From the NCBI GenBank assembly GCA_009767595.1, contig VSDK01027860.1:365701-429700 (forward strand): a DNA stretch of 64,000 nt, given 5' to 3'. A program made the translations under genes and the position numbers. Below the pieces are notes generated by a model that was not told where the DNA came from, did no database searches, and saw only the letters and a list, made by a program, of their open reading frames with translations. The stretch is from Symbiodinium kawagutii (Eukaryota; Sar; Dinophyceae; Suessiales; Symbiodiniaceae). Below, piece by piece: positions 1 through 10,949 of this stretch (its first letter is position 1; each line of letters opens with the position of its first letter).

Positions 1-1280
1 TCTTCGGGGCGTTCGTCTTCATGGTCCGGCTTCGCAGCTTCGGGTCGGATGTGCATTTGGCTGGCGTGCGTCTTCGGTGTGCGGCTTCGGCTGCGGGTGG
101 AAAAGTGCTACCCCCCCAGCGACCACAATGGAAAAAAAGTGTCCGTTCAAAGCCATTGCTCCATTGAGGGTCAGTTTGTGTGCATAAATTGCACCATGCA
201 AAACTTCCAAAGCCAATGGAATGGTTTAAGCTTAATCTTTGGGATGGTCCTCACTAGTCCCTTGCCACCTCAAAGACCGTCTGAGACTTTGAGAAATTGG
301 CCTAGCAGCGCCAATGGACAAGTTCTTTTCACAGCACAAAAACAATATAGCGGGATCTGTATCACAGCTTGAGCAGCGGTAGCCAAAACGGTGCGACAGA
401 AGCGATCCTGCTGTGGATGTTGGTTGATTGGTAGTATGGTATTCCGCACTGGGTGACGACCATCCAATTGTCAGAGTACAATTAGCCTCTCAAAATCAAT
501 GGTCAATCTCAATCAAGGCATTTGACACGCAGCTAGGATGTCCACACCGAAAATGGATGAAAATGGACAGATTCATGCAAACAAGCAAACAGTCGTGCAA
601 CATCATCCAACAGAAAGCCATTGATTTCATTACACCCATTCTCAATTCACAAAGGTAATTTCAAAATATTTCAATTAATTGAAATTCCCTCCCAAGACTG
701 ATAAGACTGAGCATACTCTTTACCTATGGACCGCCATACCACAACAATGGGCCACACTGACACGGCCGCACATCTTTTCTTCTCCATGCCCTGGCTGTGC
801 ACACGCAGCGAAAGCAGCTGACGTCCGCATCCTCGAAGATCATATCGATGCAACTCGAGGATCTCGCCACGTGAAGCAGACCGACTGCTTCCATCTCCAG
901 GTTCAGCACAAAAAGCCCTGCTGCTACATCTGTGGTGTCGTCTCGTCGCTGGTGAGTTGAACCTTCAAGCAAAAAAGGTGATGGCTCGTGACCAAACAAG
1001 GGGTTGGTGGATGAAAACAACTGCCCCACTGGGTGCACGTAAAAAGGGACAGCCATCGTTTCCACCAGTGAACTTTCACAAGTTCATAATTTCCAGGCTT
1101 TCTAAACTGAGCAAAAAGTAGCTGGTAAAATCGAACGGGACCAGTAAATTCATAATTAGGACCAGCAAATCCACCAGTGACCAGAAAAAATCACCACCTC
1201 CAACGGGCCAAGAATCCGTCCCAGCATCCACCACCAACCACAGGCCCTGGCTCTGCTGGCAGTTGGACTCCTTGCTGAAG
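1..1280. other. No gene recognised
   Basis: Mixed-composition sequence with only short, unsupported reading frames on both strands. A 24-nt stretch near 366-390 vaguely resembles broken spliced-leader sequence but was not accepted. Confidence 0.4.
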
Positions 1281-1284
1281 CTTC

Positions 1285-1408
1285 TCAGCGCTCGCGTGGG
1301 CGTGATCTCCTCCTCCGCCATCGTCACGGAGGCACAGCGGAGCTGAAGCTCTTTGAGTTGCGCGCGGAGGGTGTAGACCTGCCAGGGTGGGTGGGGACAG
1401 CCATCCAA
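1285..1408 (-). CDS. Exon candidate, helical (AQLKELQLRC)
   Basis: Frame VYTLRAQLKELQLRCASVTM then AEEEITPTRALRSFSKES. It is amphipathic and GC-rich relative to the flanking CCAGT-rich sequence. No match to a known family and no certain splice sites. Confidence 0.25.
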
Positions 1409-1590
1409 ACACCGTCAAGGATGGGTGGCCATGAAAGATCCAGCTGTTGAAAAACCTCCTATGCTTGATCAACCAACCAAATCACCAGCCAATTACCCCC
1501 TAGTTGGTGCTCTTAGTTGGTTGTTGGTTGGTTACCTTAACTAATGTTCCTTGTTGCTTACTACCCCCTAGTCCCAACCAACAACATCCG

Positions 1591-1668
1591 CAGCCCATCT
1601 TCACCTGGTCGGCTGGGAGCTGCGCTCGTCGGCCCAGCTCGGGGAAGTCCACCCATCCGTCCTGGCGT
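1591..1668 (-). CDS. Exon candidate with WVDFPELG (module Y-like)
   Basis: Frame RQDGWVDFPELGRRAQLPAD. The FPEL core resembles frames at 7.3, 8.7 and 9.8 kb. Just upstream on the same strand an HGPFQW stretch resembles HGPFRY near 9.9 kb, but a stop separates the two here. Confidence 0.25.
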
Positions 1669-1964
1669 CACAACGGGCCCAGGGCAGGGATGCTGAGGCC
1701 ATCCACCGGCAACGCATAGATCCACTGGAAGGGTCCATGACCCACCCTGAGAGATCTACCTGGAAAGGGCCAAGTACCCCGTTGGTTCGGGTGGGAAATG
1801 ATTGGAATCAACCATGATGAACCTGTAATTCCCCGATCGGAATCTTGAATGAATCACTATTCCTTTGTGCGACCAAAGTTAAGGCCGGTTGACGCGAACA
1901 TTTACTATTATGATAACCGTTGGGTAGCCATGGCTCAATTTCATGAACCATCAGTTGACTATTG

Positions 1965-2215
1965 CCTAAGCACCAATTAACCATCATGAACCATCCATCT
2001 ACCACTGAGTTCTCCAGTCTTGTGACATTTCCATTCATCAACCATCAACCGCCATCATCAATCATGAATTCTTTACGATTAATCATCCCATCATTAATCA
2101 CCCATTTAATTGATTCCATCAGCAATTATTCCAGTCATCAGTTAACCATTGCAGTAGTTCTCTCTCAGTCTTAGTAACCATCATTAGTTACTACCACCGT
2201 TATTAGCCACTAATA
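1965..2215. repeat. Degenerate CAT/AACCATCA repeat tract
   Basis: About 250 bp of imperfect units such as AACCATCATCAATCAT and TTAATCACCCAT. AT-rich and low in information, with no coding signal. Confidence 0.6.
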
Positions 2216-2416
2216 ATCATTGACCACTTCCATCATTTGCCGTGATCCGTGCAGTGCGCAGTGTCCACTATCCATTCACCCGGGCGCAGCGTGCCTCATG
2301 CAGCTGCATCTGGGAGAAACAGGGGGGCCAGGAGCCGTTCACCGTGTACCTGGGTACGTCCGCATCCCATCCAAATGCCGAGGCGCGAGTGATAAGTGCA
2401 ACTGCAACCAGCTAGG

Positions 2417-2429
2417 AATGATGATGATC

Positions 2430-2471
<42 letters not shown>
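2417..2471. repeat. (GAT)n microsatellite
   Basis: About 17 GAT units with one early interruption. Confidence 0.9.
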
Positions 2472-2472
<1 letters not shown>

Positions 2473-2715
2473 TCATCTGCTGGCATAGGGTAACCGTAAA
2501 TTAGACCCTCTAGGCATATTGGTTGGTGGTCCCACCTATTTGTGGTTGATCGCCGGGACTAGTATGACAAGTACCAACCGCCTAATAACAAGTATTGACC
2601 GTCATCCTTCAGGCTAAACCCCATGTTTACAAACCACCATGAGCTTAAAATAGTTCACAGACTATCACCAAGTGGCAAATAGCTGGACCTCCCACTATCC
2701 AAATTGGTTGCTTCA

Positions 2716-2868
2716 TGCCGCTTCTCGCAGCACGGCCATGGCTCTCAGTGGGTTCCCAGTGGGCTGCCAATGTTTGAACTGTCCAGGGTGCTGCAGCAAA
2801 TTGTCGCCCGCCACGGAGATGCGGATCCCGTCTTTGCCGCGCGGTTCCACCTGGAGCGTGGGAGGCAT
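2716..2868 (-). CDS. Exon candidate with KDGIRISVAGDNLLQHPG (module Z)
   Basis: After a TAG that can serve as acceptor, the frame reads MPPTLQVEPRGKDGIRISVA, then GDNLLQHPGQFKHW and MAVLREAA before a stop. It is GC-rich against AT-rich flanks. The G.IRI..A.D.LL core is shared with frames near 4.85, 6.4 and 10.45 kb. Function unknown. Confidence 0.35.
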
Positions 2869-2879
2869 CTACCGGACCT

Positions 2880-4785
2880 GAAAGACCTTCAGACCTTCAC
2901 CTGTTGTGAAGATTCATGAACATCCTTCAGCCAGTGAAAGATCATGGCTCTTTCCAAGAGATTGGTGCAACAGCAGTGTGGTTTGAAGCTTTGGGATAGC
3001 CCAGTGGCTGATTTTAAACTCTCGGGTGGCCCACGAGCTCAAAGGATCCCCACAGCTAAATTCTAAAAAATGACTGCCAGCAGCACTAGAAAAACTCAGG
3101 TCCCCCAGAAAGTTGCCCTGGGTTGGTAATTGTCGCTGCCTACTGCTGGCAAGTTTCCCACCAGTTCCGGTCATTCTCCCATCACCCATTGCGGGCCATC
3201 AAACCATCACGTGCTACTCATACGTGACAGTCACAACCGCAGGTAGCGACCATGACGAACCAATAATATTGACCACCGCCACCACCTCTACTAGTGGGGA
3301 ATTCGTTTGAACAAGCCACCAGTTTTGCAATAGTAGCTGGTGACTCACCATCAAATATAGGCTTCATTACGAACAGCTGGATCTCCTCTTCTTCATGGTA
3401 TAGTCCTGCATGACTGTTGAACAGTTCGCTACTTGTCGGCTCTCAACCACTAATAAACTTCTACTTTGCCATGAATAGCGGTAAACATTAAGAGCCATCA
3501 ATCATTAGTAATCGTTTACCCATCATTGACGCTTATTAGCCCCCACCACCAAGACCCAATGCCAAGGATTGGCCAATCAACAAACCACCCAGGGCTGGCC
3601 ACACGATGACGCCGAGTGGCCCAGCACACGCACAGACCAGCCAGTGCCGCCAGTTCTTGAAGCAGAATCCTACGCCAAGTCATGCAGGGCAGAAGGTAAA
3701 GCAATGGTGGAACAAGGTGCTGCCAAGGAGATGATGGTACTCCTTTTGCCCTCTCTATCTCTCTGGCTGTCTATCTTTTTATCGGCCTATGTATCTGTCT
3801 GTCTGTCTATCTACTTGTCTATCGTGCAAACGCTTGGAACACCCTGCCGCGGTCGCTCCTGAGGCTCTCTGCCTCTTTCTGCGCCATGGTGACACTCTTG
3901 TTGAGCTCTGGGATGTTCAACAGCCCTTGGGCTGGCAGGGCATTGGGCAAAATCAAGGGTGAACGATGGCTACCGGTTGTTTCAATCCATCATTATGTGC
4001 ATTTTTTTGCTCGGTTCCAATGTTGGGTTTCTTGTTTCTAATTAACTGGTTAGCAACTAACCACCAGTACCCAATGATTGGCAAATATGCCACGTAGTGG
4101 TTGGCAACATTTAACAACAGGGAAATTCGTGGATAAAATTGACACTTACTGTTTGGTGGCTTAGATTACTTGCTGTTTTATTCGGAGAGCGGCTGCCCCA
4201 TTGGCTCTGCGAGTTCTCAGCCCAGCGGCCATCCTCATGGAAAGTCATCTGCAGGATGCTCGGTCGCCACAACTTGGTTGCGGGGCAGCGCTTGGGATCA
4301 ACGAGAGCTGCTTGCCCAAGCTGTTTAGCAGTGTTAGCCTATCAAACCCATCAGCTTCCAAGCCATTCCAAGTGCATTTGTTGAGCCAACATGGGCTTAA
4401 AACAAGCTGCACATATATCTTCGCATCCGATGAGTAAACAAAAAGGAAATGGGGCCTTGTGTGGCCATGAGCTATGAAATCCCTGCTGTTGTTGTTTAGG
4501 TAACGTCTCGCTATAATATAAACAGCTAACTTATATGGCCAACAATAGCCTGCAATCAACAGGGGGTAAACTGGTAACACCTCACAGTTCGCACACGTGC
4601 TGACTTCACGTTCCAGCTTCCATGCTGCCAAGCTTCTCCATCCACTGTGTACCTAAGAGCACTGCCGCTTCAAGCAAGCACACTGCAGCTAGCCCGATGG
4701 AGCACATGTCCCTTCGGAAGTGCGTCGTATGGCGTTTGATCCTTTGATACCACCATTGCACACGTGTGGTAACCTACCATCGCCC
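2880..4785. other. No gene recognised
   Basis: Repeat-rich sequence with CTAACC/ACCAGC motifs and short TCTG/TCTATC runs near 3.76-3.83 kb. No reading frame repeats elsewhere or shows convincing splice signals. Confidence 0.4.
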
Positions 4786-4900
4786 ACCAGTTCTTTGCCA
4801 AGGATACTGCAGCTGATGATGGCCCAGGTGGAATCGAATCATCCGATTACCATGCGCCGTTTCAAACCTCACCTTGGCCCATGCGGTTGTTCCGGGAGGA
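4786..4900 (-). CDS. Exon candidate module Z (HGNRMIRFHLG)
   Basis: Frame AWAKVRFETAHGNRMIRFHL then GHHQLQYPWQRTGG. It aligns loosely with the 2.8-kb candidate (G.+IR....D.LLQ.P). Edges unknown. Confidence 0.25.
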
Positions 4901-4904
4901 AGGT

Positions 4905-6035
4905 TTTACATCTGGTACAACCAGCGTGATCCAGCATTGAACAACTAGTTACCCAGGTTCTTATCATTGTCAATCATAATAGCCAACGATTAGCATTCAG
5001 CATCATGGGTCAAGCAAGATGAGAATGGTTCATAGTAGCTCAAAAGATGGTATTGGCACGGTAGTGGCAAAATTTGCACAGGAATAAACATAGTACCCAT
5101 CGTGTTCGGTGGGGTTCAATCAGTGTGCCCTTGAATTATTCATTGGTTCCAATGGCTATCATTCTTCTGCAATTTCGACCGGAAACAAAGCATAAAGCAT
5201 CAGCTTGGAAAGCAAACGCTCACCAGACTTTTTGGGACTTCTTCCCCCTGAAACCATTTCAGCTAAACTCTTCATCTGCATGCCGACCTTCCAGCTCACA
5301 ATAGAGCACCCATGTCCATGCAAACGGCAAACAAGTCATCACAGCGCAGCATTGCTGCCTGTGCAAACTAACAGAAGTTGAATTGAATACTACATTTATC
5401 TGTTCATCAATATTTATACGAATCATCCTTGTTAAGTCATACTGGTCATCCACAAGTCTGTTTGACCATGTTTGACCCAACCATTCAAGTCCGTTCACCT
5501 GCCAGCACCCAGCTTGGGCCATGGGACTCCAATGTGAACTAGGCAGGCGAGATCCTGCAGTTGCGCCCTGCACAGGAGATCAATCGCAAACGTCCATGGA
5601 AGGTTGATCATGCTTGCGAAGCACCATTAAAACCGCTCCTTCCTAGCCGTTCAGAACCATTGTTGAACTACTATCAATCCATCATTTGTCATCAATAAGC
5701 AGCATTGAACAATGTTGAACCATTTGTCACCTGTGCCAAACCTTCACATTGAAAACGGGTTGGGATCTATTGGAAGTTCCAACCTCCATGCTAAATGCCA
5801 GCCAAGCATCCTTAGAGAATTGGCACGACCACAGGGTAGCTTCACAGAACGGCCTGCCATCAATGTTGGGTGCTTGTTCAGGGGTTGGCAGCCACCAACA
5901 AGTGACGATGGATCCTTGGCCAGCAAAACAATACTGGCTATGGCTATGCAGGGCATCATCAACAACCGTTCATCAGGTTTCATGCATGTAGCCGTGAATC
6001 TACCAGTAATGTAAGGTTATGTAATGTAATGCAGC
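4905..6035. other. No firm gene; weak hydrophobic frames
   Basis: Minus-strand frames near 5.30 kb (FAWTWVLYCELEGRH) and 5.95 kb (a hydrophobic IAIASIVLLA stretch) could be exon remnants, but neither has a second copy or a clear splice site. Confidence 0.3.
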
Positions 6036-6039
6036 CATT

Positions 6040-6168
6040 GGCTGACCCGCCTATGTCCGGAAAATCCACTGTATCATCCTGCATGAAGACCATCTGCTGG
6101 AAGGTGGGTCTGTACTTGCCATCAACTGTATATTGCCTTGGTCCAGGGAAACAGTTGGCTGCCCGCAA
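6040..6168 (-). CDS. Exon candidate with QYTVDGKYRPTFQQMVFMQ (module X)
   Basis: Frame GPRQYTVDGKYRPTFQQMVF then MQDDTVDFPDIGG. Very similar frames occur at 7.8 kb (QYTVDGHERLPFSKMFFQ) and 10.15 kb (AFDGAWQPAFRQMTFLED). The repeated pattern [YF].VDG..(P)F.+M.F is the main evidence for coding. No known domain is recognised. Confidence 0.4.
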
Positions 6169-6339
6169 TCTGGATTGATGAATCCAGCCTCCTGACTATG
6201 TAACTTCTAGTGGCTGGGCGACATCATTAATGATTTGGGTGGGTGTTCAAACATGTTCGAGCTTAAACTTTGGAGGACTCCATGCATAGAGTCATAGAGA
6301 TATATGCGCAAGTGCCACTCCCCTCTGGGTCCAAGACAA

Positions 6340-6470
6340 CAGCCGATCATCCGCACAGATCACGTGGATGTGCCCATGGCCCCTGGCGCGTCGGTTCATC
6401 CCCTGGCTGGTGAAGATCCTGCAATGGACTGCGTTCGACATGGCCAACCAGCTTCTCACCAGCTGTGAAC
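6340..6470 (-). CDS. Exon candidate module Z (GHIHVICADDRLL)
   Basis: Frame NAVHCRIFTSQGMNRRARGH then GHIHVICADDRLLSWTQRGV. It resembles the G.IRI..A.D.LL core at 2.8 kb. It is followed on the plus strand by CCAGCTA-type repeats at 6.49-6.56 kb. Confidence 0.25.
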
Positions 6471-7284
6471 GAACCGTCGTCATCAAGTTGGCAACCAGCT
6501 ACTAGCTAGCTACAAGCCAGCTATAAACCATGGTGAACCAGCTGCTGGCCATCACTCACCGGCAAAAAGCCGTTGAACCAGCTAGTGAGGCTCAGCGGTG
6601 GCTGGCGATGGGAAGTAAATGTTGACAACGGTTGGCCATCTGCCTAAGTCAATCTTCACGAACCAATTCATGAATACAACCACATTCTTAATCATTCTTA
6701 AGCAATGACCTTTCGATAACAACAGTTTCACTTCCCATGGATTCACCATTAAATCCATTGACCATAGAAAACTGCCATTCATTGAAGTAAGTTGTTGATC
6801 TTCCGCCTTCCCCAGGTCCGCACCTGGCTTCCTCAAAGTGCACGCCCACAGAGGCATCACAAGCCAGCTTGCAGATGGCCATCCTCGCAGACCCCCGGCA
6901 GACTTGCTGTGGGGGTTTGCTAAGCCATAGGGGGGAGGACATCCACCATCCACCATCCATCAAGGATCCTATGGAAGCCACTTAGGGGGTAGGTACCCAC
7001 ACCACCTTGAGAAAACAAAGGCCCAATGCCTGGGGAGATGTATCAAGGAAGGTCCACTCTTGGGTGCACCCTGGACATCCCATGGCTTCGAACTAACCAG
7101 CTGTAAACAATCATCCACTCAAGGCAACCGAACAATCAGCACACGAACCGGAATCATCACACAACTCCAGAATAAACGACCAAATGAATCCGAATTATCA
7201 ACATCATTGGGCACAGCCATGACCAACCCCTAGTGACCCCTATACTCAAGCCTCTTAACCAAACATTCATCACCAACCATCCAC

Positions 7285-7420
7285 CCATCCAATCCATGCC
7301 CCTCGCCTCAAAGACGTCGCCTTGCGCTCCGGCAACTTGGCTGTGGTGCCCAGCTCTGGGAAGTGCAGGAACTCGTCCTCCCAGCAGGGCCCCAGATTCG
7401 TTGGGAGATTCGCCCAGCAT
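7285..7420 (-). CDS. Exon candidate with FLHFPELG (module Y-like)
   Basis: Frame GPCWEDEFLHFPELGTTAKL then PERKATSLRRGA. The FPELG..A+LP core matches the 1.63-kb candidate (FPELGRRAQLP). No clear splice edges. Confidence 0.25.
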
Positions 7421-7769
7421 CCAATGACTAGTGGCAAATGGCTGACTAAAAGTTCAAAAAAAGTAGGGAACTAGCTGGTTGTGATGATTGATGATGATTG
7501 ATGATGATCGATGAAATTGATTGATAGGTTCAGGATACACCGAGATTGATGGCTTCACCACCCAATTCTGGGAGATTGATGATGACTGATGATGATGTTC
7601 GCAGAATGAGGACCAACTGGTCAGGCATCATGAATAATGACCTGCAACCACCCGAGCATAGGGCATAGTCAATGCTTTCACCACAGGTTGAGGTGACTTT
7701 TTCCACATGAACAAGTCCAACGACAACCATCTTCAAGGGTTGGTGGAGCTGGGTTCAAGCACCTCCCAC

Positions 7770-7845
7770 GGCTAGGAACCAGCCTGGAAGAACATCTTGG
7801 AAAATGGCAGCCGTTCATGGCCGTCCACGGTGTACTGAAGCTTTC
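7770..7845 (-). CDS. Exon candidate with QYTVDGHERLPFSKMFFQ (module X)
   Basis: Short frame KLQYTVDGHERLPFSKMFFQ, clearly related to the 6.1-kb candidate. A stop follows AGS, so the exon or remnant is short. Confidence 0.35.
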
Positions 7846-8370
7846 CGTGGCCTCAGCTTCGCGACTTCATCAGATCCTTGCCACGTTGGGAACCCTCCCA
7901 TAGGCACCTTTATGGGGACGGTATGGGTTGGAAAGTTGATAGAAGTCTGACTGTTCCTCGCGAAATTTCCTCTCATGAGGTCGGAGTTCCCCAAACAAAG
8001 TGGGTTTTTGCTGCTTGCATACCAGTAAAGCATGAAATGTCGCACTACAACCCTTACCGGCATCATGTACCTCATGATTTACGACGATTTATGTGGGTAA
8101 AGGATTGTTGCACGACTATACTGACTATATCTGTTACCACGACCATTGTCGCTTGCATCCACGCAGTTTATTCTTCAAAGCAACCACCAGTTGTAACGGC
8201 TCCGGCCTGCGAGGGTCAATCTGATGCAACCTTTTCCTCTGGCCTCCCAGGGTTGCACATGGGACTGGCCATGGTGCGGCCCAAAGTTGGGGATACCAAC
8301 ACTGAATCACTGATTGGTTGCGGTTGAGGACTCCAAGATTTGGAAAGGGAGAAGGAAGGAATCCATGCAG

Positions 8371-8375
8371 GAACA

Positions 8376-8415
<40 letters not shown>

Positions 8416-8448
8416 TAGCGAGCAAGCAAGCAAGCAAGCTAGCGAGCT
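8371..8448. repeat. (AAGC)n microsatellite
   Basis: Tetranucleotide AAGC repeat with two CTAGCGAGC interruptions. Poly-Leu/Ala/Cys frames across it are artefacts. Confidence 0.9.
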
Positions 8449-8636
8449 TCCCAAACAAAACAAACAAACGGCCAGACCGAGGAACTAAGTACAAACGGTA
8501 AACACTGTTCCAAGGGACAAAATACCTGGTGATGCTCCGTTCACTTCCTTCACCTTTGCACCTGGTATATATGGAATTCACCCGCACACACATCAACACG
8601 TGTATGATGTTTATGGATAGAATCCATCCTGCACAC

Positions 8637-8825
8637 TCAAGCTACCAAAGCCTCCGGGAAGGTAGTCCCATATCCAGCAATCTCTGCCAGCGCTTGCATG
8701 GTCGACTTCAGCTCCGCTGCCGTGTCGTGGGGGAGCTTGGCCGAATGGCGGATCTCCGGAAACCTGCAAGCCACTGCAATGGGTTTCGGTGGAAGGGGTA
8801 CATGACAGGAATCCCAAGACGACAT
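8637..8825 (-). CDS. Exon candidate with CRFPEIRHSAKLPHDTAAEL (module Y)
   Basis: Open frame with PLPPKPIAVACRFPEIRHSA, then KLPHDTAAELKSTMQALAEI and AGYGTTFPEA. It aligns with the 9.8-kb candidate along FP(E/Q)(I/L), then Q.LA..AG....F.EA. The second half looks helical. This is the best-supported frame of the left flank together with 9.8 kb. Confidence 0.4.
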   Translation of the reverse strand: MSSWDSCHVPLPPKPIAVACRFPEIRHSAKLPHDTAAELKSTMQALAEIAGYGTTFPEALVA

Positions 8826-9715
8826 GACATGGTATGCTCAAAGACTGACGAATGGTGGCTTTATAATGAATGATGAGTTATGTTACAATTTGTTGAAATC
8901 ATAAAGCGGTTGGAACATGGAGATTGGAGGGACTTACAGGAGTTGGTCTGAATTCCAAAACGAGAATCAGGCCATCTGCTGCATTGTTTTGAGATCTCCT
9001 GGTCGTCTAAATGCACCACCTCACACAACATAGCTGCAGCAAAGGGACATCACCACATCGCCCGGGTGAAATTCCAAGCTCCTTATCTGCACAAGAAGCC
9101 ACTCAGCCTGGCACTGATATCCCAACCATGAAACACAGGTGATTGTCATCAATACATCTCAACAACAAATCTTAACACAATCCAAGTTAAATGATTGTTT
9201 TTTGAACACAATCAAGTCCAAGGTTAATCCAAGTCTCTTGAATGGCGGACGCCATGCGCCATTGCATGTGTATTGCAACCCTTCGCCGGAGATGGAGAGG
9301 CGAATATCGGCGGCACTCCTTACCTGTACATGAAGGAAGGAAGGACGATCTTTGGCATGGCAAGTTTCAACAAGGCATTGCAAAAGTATGTTGGAACAGT
9401 TGAATGGGGATTAGACCATCCAATCACTGATCCGACAAGTGCGCAGTAATTAAGTCTGTGGTAAGGGAAGTGGAAAGACGTTGAAGATGATGCCCAAGTC
9501 AAAGCATAGACTCATAGAAACAAACTCTCACCTGTGACCAGTCCCCTGCGATCTCTCACTCTTGTCCAGGCAACCCACTCAAAAGCAATCCAAATCATCC
9601 CAAACAAGCTCCATGTCCATGTACCCTCCCCTAGCCATATCCCCATGTACCAACCATAGCCATCTCCATCCACCCAGCCACCACCACCACCACCAGCCCC
9701 CCCCCCCGCCATGGC

Positions 9716-9912
9716 GCCTCCTGGAACTTCACCGCGATGCCGGCGAAGGCGGCCAGGTCCTGAAGCTGCGCCCTGCGCGCGTTGGCCTCGGAGGGTTCGA
9801 AGGCGATGCGGCACTGCAGCTGGGGGAAGTCCACGCCACCCTCCTGGCGGCCGTGGGGAGCTGCACCGGCACCGTAGCGAAAAGGGCCATGGCGCACCGT
9901 ACAACCAGGGCT
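9716..9912 (-). CDS. Exon candidate with VDFPQLQCRIAFEP (module Y)
   Basis: Frame VRHGPFRYGAGAAPHGRQEG then GVDFPQLQCRIAFEPSEANA, ARRAQLQDLAAFAGIAVKFQ and EAPW. GC-rich. The pattern D/RFP..., Q.LA..AG, F.EA is shared with 8.7 kb. The CCACCACC tract at 9.68-9.71 kb lies just beyond it. Confidence 0.4.
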
Positions 9913-10084
9913 GGGGGAGTTCGATGTTGAAGTCAAGGTGTTAAAGGAGGATGGTCGAAACTCATCAAAACTCAAAGGAAGTTTTTGTAGGTAAAGTTGA
10001 GGCATGATAAATGTTTTTGTGAGGTGAATCTTTGCTACACAGATCGATCTATATAACACTGCTAAGGGTTCTGACAATCCATAT

Positions 10085-10240
10085 CCTGCCCAGCTGAATG
10101 ACTGTCTCGTCTTGACGTTGAGTGGGCAACCCGTTTGGAGGTGCAGGCAGCGCGTCCTCTAAGAACGTCATCTGACGAAAAGCCGGCTGCCAAGCTCCAT
10201 CGAAGGCCTAAAACAGTTTCCCAAGTGCTTGCTGCACAGC
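10085..10240 (-). CDS. Exon candidate with AFDGAWQPAFRQMTFLED (module X)
   Basis: Frame AFDGAWQPAFRQMTFLEDAL then PAPPNGLPTQRQDETVIQLG and RIW. It is related to the 6.1- and 7.8-kb module X frames (.DG...P.F.QM.F..D) and open for about 60 codons. Confidence 0.4.
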
Positions 10241-10389
10241 TGGTGGATGGGCTCAGCTGATTCCAAATGATGCAATGCACACAGAATGCTATTATTGCTC
10301 ATTATCATCGAGGCCCTATTGGTCACAGATACTTTGCCAACTCGGCCATCATTCTAGCACATTAAATCAGCAGAACACAGGCATGCAGC

Positions 10390-10545
10390 CATGCTACGCA
10401 TTGCAGCTGACCCCCCAGAGCTTTCACTTGAAGCTGGCGGCCATCACGAATCCGGAAGGACACGCGGTTCCTGCAGTGCAACAGCAGCAGCCAACTGCCT
10501 TGGTTGGTTCCAATGTTCCAACTGCACTTCATGGGATTCTATGCC
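10390..10545 (-). CDS. Exon candidate with RVSFRIRDGRQLQVKALGG (module Z-like)
   Basis: Frame CSWNIGTNQGSWLLLLHCRN then RVSFRIRDGRQLQVKALGGQ. The basic, alternating pattern resembles the module Z frames. Edges unknown. Confidence 0.3.
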
Positions 10546-10689
10546 CAGTGTCATATCTGGATCTCATGGCCAAAATGGCAAAGCCGCCACACCAACTCGG
10601 CCTCAGAAGGGACGCCACGCTCATGAACCAGTGGATGTCGATTGCAGTCGAACTGCAAACCATCAATCACATCAACTCCCCTTGTGGGG

Positions 10690-10930
10690 ATACCCTCCAG
10701 CATCCTCCAGCAAAATGCCCATGTAAGGCCCAAAAACCCTCCAGTAAGAAACCCATAGAAGACCCAGAAAGTTCAAGCGGCTCATCAGCACAGCTATCAG
10801 CAGAAGCATTCCCAACCTGGCAGCCTCAACAGTCACTTCCAAGGCCCAGGCAACGACAATCGCCGGCGGCAGCAGCTTTTCGGCGACGGCATGAGTGGCG
10901 CGAACTCTGTGACTAAAGCTGTTTATAGAA
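10690..10930 (-). CDS. Exon candidate with hydrophobic segments
   Basis: The frame contains HAVAEKLLPPAIVVAWALEV then EAARLGMLLLIAVLMSRLNF and LGLLWVSYW. Two or three stretches could be membrane helices, so part of a membrane protein is possible. No family recognised and no second copy. Confidence 0.25.
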
Positions 10931-10949
10931 AACAAGCAGCATGCTTGGA

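Noticed and set aside
366..392. Minus-strand CCGTTTTGGCT ... GCTCAAG resembling a broken spliced leader
   Set aside because: It needs both a 6-nt deletion and a 6-nt insertion to match, which chance can easily give.
8134..8599. Leu/Ala/Cys-rich frames resembling signal or membrane segments
   Set aside because: Produced by the (AAGC)n tetranucleotide repeat.
10275..10916. 213-codon plus-strand frame with Gln/Pro-rich stretch
   Set aside because: The minus strand of the same interval has frames that match repeated modules (10.45 kb) and a hydrophobic exon candidate (10.7-10.9 kb). The plus frame has no repeat counterpart and runs against local gene direction.
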